Below, piece after piece: positions 58,490-64,000 of a stretch of 64,000 nucleotides of DNA (position 1 is the first letter of the stretch; the number at the start of each line of letters is the position of its first letter). The stretch comes from Cyclobacterium amurskyense. GTDB lineage: Bacteria; Bacteroidota; Bacteroidia; Cytophagales; Cyclobacteriaceae. The stretch covers positions 4,419,001 through 4,483,000 of the forward strand of contig NZ_CP012040.1 of assembly GCF_001050135.1 (NCBI RefSeq), in the 5' to 3' direction. Made by a program: the position numbers and the translations under genes. The notes under the pieces are model-generated. The model saw only the letters and a list, made by a program, of their open reading frames with translations. It ran no database searches and had not been told where the DNA came from.

Positions 58490-59413
58490 ATGCAAAATAA
58501 AAGAGCATTGGTTATTTCAGGAGGAGGGAGCAAAGGCGCATTTGGAGGCGGAATTGCTGAATACCTGATCAGAGAGTGTAATTTTGATTATGACATATTT
58601 GTAGGCACATCTACAGGTAGTTTATTGGTACCCTTGCTTTCGATCAATGAAATTGAAAAAATCAGGGCGATTTATACTTCAGTAACTCAAGATGCCATCT
58701 TTAGTACCAATCCTTTTATTATATATAAAGATGGGGGAGTCTTCAAAACACGGATTAACCATTTTAGTACAATCAAAATGTTTTTGAGGGGTAAAAAGAC
58801 TTTTGGAGAAAGTAAGAATCTGTTTAAGTTAATTAAGAAAATCATTACTCCTGCAGACTTTGAAAGGATGCAAAACAACAAGGCTGAAGTATTTATTACG
58901 GTTTCTAATTTGAGCACCAATACTGTAGAGTATAAAAGGTTAAAGGATTGCACTTATATGGATTTTTGTGAATGGATTTGGGCATCTTCCAATATTGTTC
59001 CATTTATGAGTTTATTGGAGAAAGATGGTTGTGAGTACGCAGATGGCGGTTTTGCTGACTTGGTCCCCATTTCAGAAGCCATCTATCGAGGAGCCACTGA
59101 GGTTGATGTAATTGTATTAAAAGCCAGAGCAGGTAGAGCGTTGAAGAGACCTGTACGTAATGCATTGGAATTGACAACAAGGGCTTTTGATTTTATGCTG
59201 GATCAGATCAGTAGTGATGATATCAAAATAGGAGAGTTGCTTAGTAATAAGCGACAAGTAAAATTAAATTTTTACTACCCTCCGGCAGTGCTCACTGAAA
59301 ATTCACTTATTTTTGACCCTTATCAAATGAAAAAGTGGTGGCGTCAAGGGATGAATTTTGCAAGAGAGCAAAACCCCGTTTGTAAGTGCATAGAAGTAGG
59401 ACAAGAAAAATAA
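58490..59413 (+). CDS. Patatin-like phospholipase
   Basis: 307 residues. Oxyanion loop VISGGGSKGAFGGGIAEYL (G-G-G-x-K-G near 11-17), nucleophile elbow FVGTSTGSLL (Ser41) and catalytic Asp in YADGGFADLVPISEA (DGG at about residue 184). All catalytic parts of the patatin Ser-Asp dyad are present. It hydrolyses acyl chains of phospholipids or glycolipids; without signal peptide it would be cytoplasmic or membrane-associated. It lies 21 bp after the DUF6503 gene and 12 bp before an SGNH hydrolase, so two acyl-ester hydrolases end this run. Substrate is inferred to be lipid. Confidence 0.9.
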   Translation: MQNKRALVISGGGSKGAFGGGIAEYLIRECNFDYDIFVGTSTGSLLVPLLSINEIEKIRAIYTSVTQDAIFSTNPFIIYKDGGVFKTRINHFSTIKMFLRGKKTFGESKNLFKLIKKIITPADFERMQNNKAEVFITVSNLSTNTVEYKRLKDCTYMDFCEWIWASSNIVPFMSLLEKDGCEYADGGFADLVPISEAIYRGATEVDVIVLKARAGRALKRPVRNALELTTRAFDFMLDQISSDDIKIGELLSNKRQVKLNFYYPPAVLTENSLIFDPYQMKKWWRQGMNFAREQNPVCKCIEVGQEK

Positions 59414-59425
59414 ACTGTTATAAAT

Positions 59426-60118
59426 ATGATGTTTTTGGCTAAAATCTGGTCCATTTTTGTAATCGGTTTTCTCTTGTTTAACTTGCATTTGAACCCTCAA
59501 CCAAAACTATTTGTAATTGGGGACAGTATTTCTATCCAATATGGCCCTTATCTGGAGAAATACCTTGAAGGCATATATGAGTACGATAGAAAAAGAGATG
59601 AAGGGGCTGATTCTAGTAATTTGGATGTTCCCAAGGGTGCCAATGGAGGAGATTCTGGTATGGTTTTGGCCTATTTGAAGGCAAAGCTAAAAACTCCGGA
59701 TTTTCAGCCGGATATAGTATTAATCAATTGTGGTTTACATGATATCAAAACCAATGTGGAATCTGGAAAAAAGCAGGTAGCCTTAGCAAGCTATAAAGAA
59801 AATTTGGAACAAATTCATGCCTTACTGGCCAATAAAGGTATTCCAATGATTTGGGTAAGAACTACTCCTGTGGACGATGAACAGCACAATTCGAAACAGC
59901 AATCCTTTCATAGATATGCTGCAGACGTAGCCAATTATAACGAGGTTGCAGACAAAGTATTCGGAGCCCGAAGTGTCCCCATAATAGATCTACATCAGTT
60001 CACCTTAAACTTAGGAGAAGGGCTCTTTACTGATCATGTGCATTTTGGTGAAGATACCAGGGCTAAGCAAGCTGCTTTTATTAGTGGTTTCCTACAAGGT
60101 TTGGCTTTTAAGAATTAA
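59426..60118 (+). CDS. SGNH/GDSL hydrolase
   Basis: 230 residues. N-terminal signal or anchor (AKIWSIFVIGFLLFNLHL), then LFVIGDSISIQYGPYLEKYL (Ser34 in the GDS block), NGGDSGMVL (Gly block), LINCGLHDIKTN (Asn block) and TDHVHFGEDTRAKQA (Asp-x-x-His block at about residue 209-213). All four SGNH blocks are visible. It is an exported esterase or acetylesterase that removes acyl groups from sugars or lipids. Start ATG 59426 (the second Met is adjacent). It is last in the redox/glycosylation run; a repeat remnant follows at 60198. Confidence 0.9.
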   Translation: MMFLAKIWSIFVIGFLLFNLHLNPQPKLFVIGDSISIQYGPYLEKYLEGIYEYDRKRDEGADSSNLDVPKGANGGDSGMVLAYLKAKLKTPDFQPDIVLINCGLHDIKTNVESGKKQVALASYKENLEQIHALLANKGIPMIWVRTTPVDDEQHNSKQQSFHRYAADVANYNEVADKVFGARSVPIIDLHQFTLNLGEGLFTDHVHFGEDTRAKQAAFISGFLQGLAFKN

Positions 60119-60197
60119 TGGCATTTAGCTGATTCTTCAAAATCAATTTGTAAATAGATTAAAATTTGGATGCTTATTGCAGCATATATTTTAACGC

Positions 60198-60240
60198 GGA
60201 TTATGTAATAGATTGTCTATTGCATATTTCGGGTTTAATT
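60198..60240. repeat. Short copy of the foldback-element flanks without the core (candidate unfilled site)
   Basis: ggattatgtaatag joined directly to attgtctattgcatatttcgggttt. In copies A and B the same two flanks are separated by a 169-170 bp unit bounded by GTAATAG repeats. Here only one GTAATAG is present (60205-60211). attgtctattgc contains the small palindrome AATAGACAATCTATT on the other strand. Confidence 0.7.
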
Positions 60241-60416
60241 AAGATTAACACTCAAAATAGCATATTTCGCTAGTTTTGTGAGAAGAAACATAAACCCATG
60301 ACAACCACTTTGTATTCATAAAATGTGTATTTAAATAATAAAATGCCAATATTTTTATAGTTACTGAGTGGACTAAATAGAAAAATTATCTCAACAATAA
60401 ATTAATATTAGTTATT

Positions 60417-61409
60417 ATGGAAAATTATAAATTGCCCCACACCGATTTTGAAATTTCAAGATTGATTTTTGGTTGTTGGGCCGTTGTAGGAGGTTTTAAT
60501 TGGGGGCATCAGGATAAAAAGGATTCATTGGAGGCCATGCGCGAAGCGTTTGACAATGGGATAACAACCTTTGATACAGCTGAGGCCTATGGCAATGGTG
60601 CTTCTGAGAATTTATTGGCAGAGGCATTGGGAGATAAAAGAAAAGAGATGATTATTGCTTCTAAAGTAGGTCCTCAGGATTTTCTGCCCGAAAATGTAAT
60701 CAAAGCATGTGAAAAAGGTTTGAAAAACCTTAAGACGGATTATATAGATCTTTATCAGCTTCACTGGCCAAACCCCGACATTCCTTTGGTAGATACCTTA
60801 GGAGCACTCCAGAAATTGAAAGATGATGGGAAAATTAGGGCATATGGCGTTTCTAATTTTGGGAATCAAAGCTTAGATACTTGCAAAGAATCAGGTTTTA
60901 CCGTCAGTAGCAATCAAATGGCCTATAATTTGATTTTTAGAGCGATAGAATACAATATTCTTCCTCAGTGTATATCTGATAATGTGCCAATTTTATGTTA
61001 TTCTCCCATAATGCAAGGCTTATTAACCGGGAAATTTGATTCTGCTGAACAAGTTCCTGATGATAGAGCAAGAACAAGACACTTTTCAAAAGATAGATCT
61101 CAAGCGAGACATCAGGACGAAGGGTGTGAGGATTTAACCTTTCAAACTATTAAAGAAATTAAAAAGTTTGCTGATGAATCCAATGTGTCTATGGGAAACC
61201 TTAGTCTAGCCTGGCTTCTAGCTCAAAAAGGGGTTGCTGCACCAATTGTAGGAGGTAGAAATGCAGAGCAAGTTAGAAAAAACCTTAAAACAATGGACGT
61301 TCAGCTTACCACAGATATGATAAACCATTTGAATGAGATAACATTGCCTTTAAAAGAAAAATTAGGCACTAATGCTGATCTTTGGCAAACAGGTGGACGT
61401 GTGATTTAA
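60417..61409 (+). CDS. Aldo/keto reductase
   Basis: 330 residues, one aldo/keto reductase TIM barrel. LIFGCWAVVGGFNWGHQDKKDSLEAMREAFDNGITTFDTAEAYGNGASE carries the catalytic Asp and Tyr of the tetrad; IASKVG has the Lys; LYQLHWPNPDIPL has the His. The C-terminal NADPH-binding segment is VAAPIVGGRNAEQVRKNLKTM. It reduces aldehydes or sugars with NADPH. The stop (61407-61409) is immediately followed by the full foldback element. It is preceded by the short element copy, so the gene is bracketed by copies of the element. Substrate unknown. Confidence 0.92.
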   Translation: MENYKLPHTDFEISRLIFGCWAVVGGFNWGHQDKKDSLEAMREAFDNGITTFDTAEAYGNGASENLLAEALGDKRKEMIIASKVGPQDFLPENVIKACEKGLKNLKTDYIDLYQLHWPNPDIPLVDTLGALQKLKDDGKIRAYGVSNFGNQSLDTCKESGFTVSSNQMAYNLIFRAIEYNILPQCISDNVPILCYSPIMQGLLTGKFDSAEQVPDDRARTRHFSKDRSQARHQDEGCEDLTFQTIKEIKKFADESNVSMGNLSLAWLLAQKGVAAPIVGGRNAEQVRKNLKTMDVQLTTDMINHLNEITLPLKEKLGTNADLWQTGGRVI

Positions 61410-61621
61410 CCCGACCTGTAATAGAATTTCTCCGTCCTGACAATAGTCAGGGGTGAAGCCTGTCCCGTGTTTACGGGAAGTGTTGCAATCGCAAGAAAAT
61501 CAGGCTGTTTGGAGATTTTAGCATAGCACCGCTATGGTGAAATTGAAAACAGCAACGAAGTGGCTGATTTTTAAGCGATTTCAGCACGTAATAGAGTGTC
61601 TATTGCATATTTTGGGTTTAA
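61410..61621 (+). repeat. Foldback intergenic element, full copy B
   Basis: Inverse of copy A at 26779-26987. The GTAATAG direct repeats at 61418-61424 and 61588-61594 bound a 170-bp unit. The inner inverted repeat runs from aatcgc (61487) to gcgatt (61575) with the central catagc-acc-gctatg; hairpin cccgt-gttt-acggg at 61463-61477. It begins immediately after the aldo/keto reductase stop. It has several point differences from copy A, mostly near 61440-61460. Confidence 0.8.
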
Positions 61622-61648
61622 TCTAATCTATTTAGATTTAAATATAGA

Positions 61649-61695
61649 AACTGGTCGGTAGGATCCTCTAGAGGTTTTTATTGACCAGTTTTTTT
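61649..61695 (+). terminator. Hairpin with T-run downstream of the foldback element
   Basis: aactggtc (61649-61656) and gaccagtt (61683-61690), 8-bp stem with a loop containing the palindrome cctctagagg, then a run of T (61689-61695). It probably ends the aldo/keto reductase transcript, reading through the element. Confidence 0.6.
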
Positions 61696-62503
61696 ATGGT
61701 ATTAGTAAAGTGATTATCCAAATAGAATCAATCAGATTCAGCCACTTTTTAATTGTTGAAAATATTTTTTTTTAACAAAGGTCTTAATAACCAACTAATT
61801 ATTTGATTTTGACCGTTCTCAACCTGTTTATATAAGGAATAGGTCCATTTGAAGTGTACCTATTATTGCTCTATTTTACCCTAAATGTGCGTAAAAATTA
61901 ATATTTATTGACTTATTGACTATTTAATATAATTTTTTTTGTTAAAACTCTGTGAAAGTTAAAATAAGTTAATTATTATTCGTAATATTTAGTATTGTAA
62001 CGAAGAATAAGTTCATTATCATTGAACTTTACCTATTTAATTTATAGAAAGGATTGAGTAGCTGATTAGGGTATTTTTTAAATTACTAACAATTGAAAAG
62101 AGATTTCCATTCTTTAGGAATGAATAGCTTTCAAGGCTTTATATAGAATTAGTTGTAAAAAAAACGAATTAACTTAAAAGTAAACCCAATGAAACAACCC
62201 AGGATGGCCAGAAGAGATGACTCTGACTGAAAATCAATTAATGCAATACACCCAATAGCCAAGTTTTTGAAGGATTTACTTTCTTCAAAACCTACTTACA
62301 GATTTTATTCATTGCCCAGATAAAAACATAGTTTAGGTAGAATTCCATTGATTATCATGGTTTCATGTAAATGGATTATTGAGTATTGCTTTTAGCATCA
62401 ATAGAAAGGTTTGTCTCTTTAAATAGTTGACTAGACCTTTTTAGTTTACTTCTTATTAGAAGTCCAGTGCTCATGTTTAATAAATACTTAAACTATTTTA
62501 AAA
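61696..62503. other. Gene-free 808-bp leader before the SusC-like gene
   Basis: No gene of ordinary size. It holds the inverted repeat at 62009-62029 and a 13-codon open frame at 62189-62230 (MKQPRMARRDDSD). Long untranslated leaders are common before Bacteroidota SusC genes. No clear -33/-7 pair was identified. Confidence 0.5.
62009..62029. promoter_or_regulatory. Inverted repeat in the SusC leader, possible operator
   Basis: aagttca, spacer ttatcat, tgaactt: a perfect 7-bp dyad with 7-bp spacer and no T-run. It lies 475 bp before the SusC start. Binding by a regulator is possible; no regulator gene is adjacent. Confidence 0.3.
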
Positions 62504-64000
62504 ATGACAAAGTACCTATTGAGGAATTTCAATCTATATTCCCGTCGCTGGTTATTGATTTTTTTCATTCTAATTATGGTCAACGCTAGTGCAATGGCTT
62601 TAGATGGTTTTCCAAACGAGAATTCGCCAACTGCAAAACAAGTATTTGACATCAATGTTACAGGAACTGTATTAGATGAAAGTGGACAGCCAATTCCGGG
62701 TGCAACAATTTCTGTTCCAGGCACAACTATAGGTACTGCCACAGATTTGGATGGAAAATATTCCATTTCAGTTCCGGAAGGCGCATCGTTGGTGTTTTCA
62801 TTTATTGGGTTTCAAACCCAAACAATAGCAGTAGCCAATCAAACAACAATAAACATTGTGCTTTTAGAAAATGCCCAGGCATTGGATGAGGTGATTGTGG
62901 TTGGATATGGAACAGCAAAAAAGTCAGAATTGACAAATGCTGTAGTCCAGGCTTCAGGAGAAGACATTAAAAAGTCTTCGGCTGTTTCCCTTTCCAATGC
63001 ACTCTCAGGTAAACTGGCAGGCCTGTATGTTAACCAACGAAGCGCCATGCCCGGCTTTGATGATGCCCAAATCTTGATTAGGGGGTTCAACACCACCAGA
63101 GACAATTCTGCACTAATAGTAATTGATGGTGTTGCTAATGCTGACCCCGATGGGCTAAATCGGCTGGATCCAAATGATATAGAGTCTATCTCTGTCCTTA
63201 AGGATGCTTCAGCCGCAATTTATGGTGCTCAGTCTGCTGGTGGGGTAATTTTAGTGACTACTAAGCGGGGAAAATCGGGAAAACCAACCTTTAATTTTTC
63301 TACAAGCCATTTGTTCCAATCCCCAACTACTCGTGTTAGGACTTCCAATGTTTTTGATTACATCAATGTTTTAAATCAGAGCCGGGCATTGGATGGTACG
63401 GCACCGGATTTTCCAGATGAGTTAATTCAGGCTTTTAGAAATGGAGACAGAAGAGCAGAGGACTGGTGGGAAGCACTGGTAGATCCTCCAGCAGTGATTG
63501 GTCGACAATCCCTCACCATGAGAGGAGGTTCTGATAAAATCAGGTATTTTACTTCTCTGGGAACGGTTTCGCAAGGTGGAATTCTTAGAGCTGATGACAT
63601 TACTAAATTGAAACAATACAATATAAGAGCAAATCTGGATGTAACCGTCACGGATGATTTGGAGGTAGGGCTAGATCTTTCCTTACGAGAAAAATTTACC
63701 AGGTCACCACAGGGAGGATCCGGAGCGATTGGCGCTTTTGCTTCCACTAGCCCACTACAAGAAGCATATATTGATGGAGATTACAGGTATCCGGGAGAAG
63801 GATGGTCCCATTTAAATCCGGCAGCCAGATTATTGAGCCCTGGCTATCGTAAGTATACCAATGATGTGATTAATGGAACCTTCAGATATGAATACAAAAT
63901 CCCATTCCTTGAAGGGCTCAGCATTGATGGGTTTGCTTCCATTGTCAAGACATTTAATTACAATAAATCCTTTGACTTTGTTTGGGATTATTATGAGAAA
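62504..64000 (+). CDS. SusC/RagA-family TonB-linked outer-membrane protein (5' part; runs off the window)
   Basis: Open from ATG 62504 through the last base, 499 codons, truncated by the window. Signal peptide (WLLIFFILIMVNASAMA). Residues 48-130: CarboxypepD_reg-like domain (VTGTVLDESGQPIPGATISV, SLVFSFIGFQTQ). TonB box and plug: LDEVIVVGYGTAKKSELTNAV, ALSGKLAGLYVNQ, ILIRGFNTTRDNSALIVIDGV, IESISVLKDASAAIYGAQSAGGVILVTTK. The complete family length is about 1000 residues, and a SusD lipoprotein gene should follow. SusC-like receptors import oligosaccharides or peptides through the outer membrane. The ligand cannot be read from this portion. Confidence 0.93.
   Translation, partial: MTKYLLRNFNLYSRRWLLIFFILIMVNASAMALDGFPNENSPTAKQVFDINVTGTVLDESGQPIPGATISVPGTTIGTATDLDGKYSISVPEGASLVFSFIGFQTQTIAVANQTTINIVLLENAQALDEVIVVGYGTAKKSELTNAVVQASGEDIKKSSAVSLSNALSGKLAGLYVNQRSAMPGFDDAQILIRGFNTTRDNSALIVIDGVANADPDGLNRLDPNDIESISVLKDASAAIYGAQSAGGVILVTTKRGKSGKPTFNFSTSHLFQSPTTRVRTSNVFDYINVLNQSRALDGTAPDFPDELIQAFRNGDRRAEDWWEALVDPPAVIGRQSLTMRGGSDKIRYFTSLGTVSQGGILRADDITKLKQYNIRANLDVTVTDDLEVGLDLSLREKFTRSPQGGSGAIGAFASTSPLQEAYIDGDYRYPGEGWSHLNPAARLLSPGYRKYTNDVINGTFRYEYKIPFLEGLSIDGFASIVKTFNYNKSFDFVWDYYEK

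Noticed and set aside
1..64000. CRISPR array, restriction-modification, toxin-antitoxin, integrase or transposase genes
   Set aside because: Looked for on both strands; no regularly spaced repeats and no recognisable protein of these types. The only mobile-looking sequence is the non-coding foldback element.

Overview
The window is a chromosomal segment of a member of the Bacteroidota, most likely Cytophagales/Cyclobacteriaceae (Cyclobacterium/Algoriphagus/Echinicola type). The indications are: low GC; almost no Shine-Dalgarno sequences and frequent TTG starts; candidate promoters of the TTG-N18-21-TAnnTTTG form; a SusC/RagA-type TonB-linked receptor; an OMP_b-brl-type TonB receptor; LytS/LytTR regulation; DUF2911 and OmpH lipoproteins; and a Tat-exported enolase-superfamily protein. 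The taxon is inferred from gene content, not from a marker gene. No rRNA, tRNA or CRISPR array was seen.

Layout. (1) 200-5914, minus strand: a membrane acyltransferase, the HrpB helicase, a DUF2911 protein and a Gfo/Idh/MocA oxidoreductase. (2) 6259-26607, plus strand: a surface-polysaccharide locus of about 20 genes. It opens with a winged-helix regulator. It then holds a membrane GT2, two acetyl/aminoacyl-transferase-like genes, a fucosyltransferase-like gene, a zinc-ribbon GT61-like gene, an ABC flippase/exporter, a three-gene nonulosonic-acid (sialic-acid/KDN-like) cassette, a candidate transferase for that sugar, a broken hexapeptide acetyltransferase, five GT4-type glycosyltransferases, two paralogous polytopic proteins that look like polymerases, and a polysaccharide deacetylase. 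(3) 26608-27253: a gene-free stretch with a foldback repeat that recurs at 61.4 kb. (4) 27254-32289: housekeeping and metabolism (methylglyoxal synthase, phosphofructokinase, enolase-superfamily enzyme, a small membrane protein, an acidic orphan). (5) 32348-33820, minus strand: a sulfotransferase and the remains of an MBOAT/SGNH O-acetylation pair fused by an internal deletion. (6) 34088-49724: HDAC-like deacetylase, OmpH lipoprotein, a deoxyhypusine-synthase-like/OmpA/GH130 operon, a TonB receptor divergent from a LytS/LytTR pair, MsrAB, a coiled-coil lipoprotein, a GH33 sialidase and a PAS histidine kinase. (7) 50240-60118: a nine-gene collinear run joining a flavin reductase and a membrane ferredoxin-like protein to three glycosyltransferases, two lipoproteins, a patatin and an SGNH hydrolase. 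(8) 60417-64000: an aldo/keto reductase, a second full copy of the repeat, a long leader, and the start of a SusC-like receptor cut by the window edge.

The observations most worth following are: the foldback element, with two long copies and one short copy that looks like an unfilled site with the repeat GTAATAG; the minimal nonulosonate pathway with no epimerase in the locus, with a sialidase elsewhere in the window; the zinc-ribbon/GT61-like gene beside a NodZ-like gene; the duplicated polymerase-like proteins; and the redox-plus-glycosylation operon at 50-60 kb. Two gene-decay events (17.0-17.5 kb and 33.2-33.8 kb) suggest that surface-sugar acetylation has been lost twice in this strain. 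All functions are read from sequence motifs only; no database search was run.
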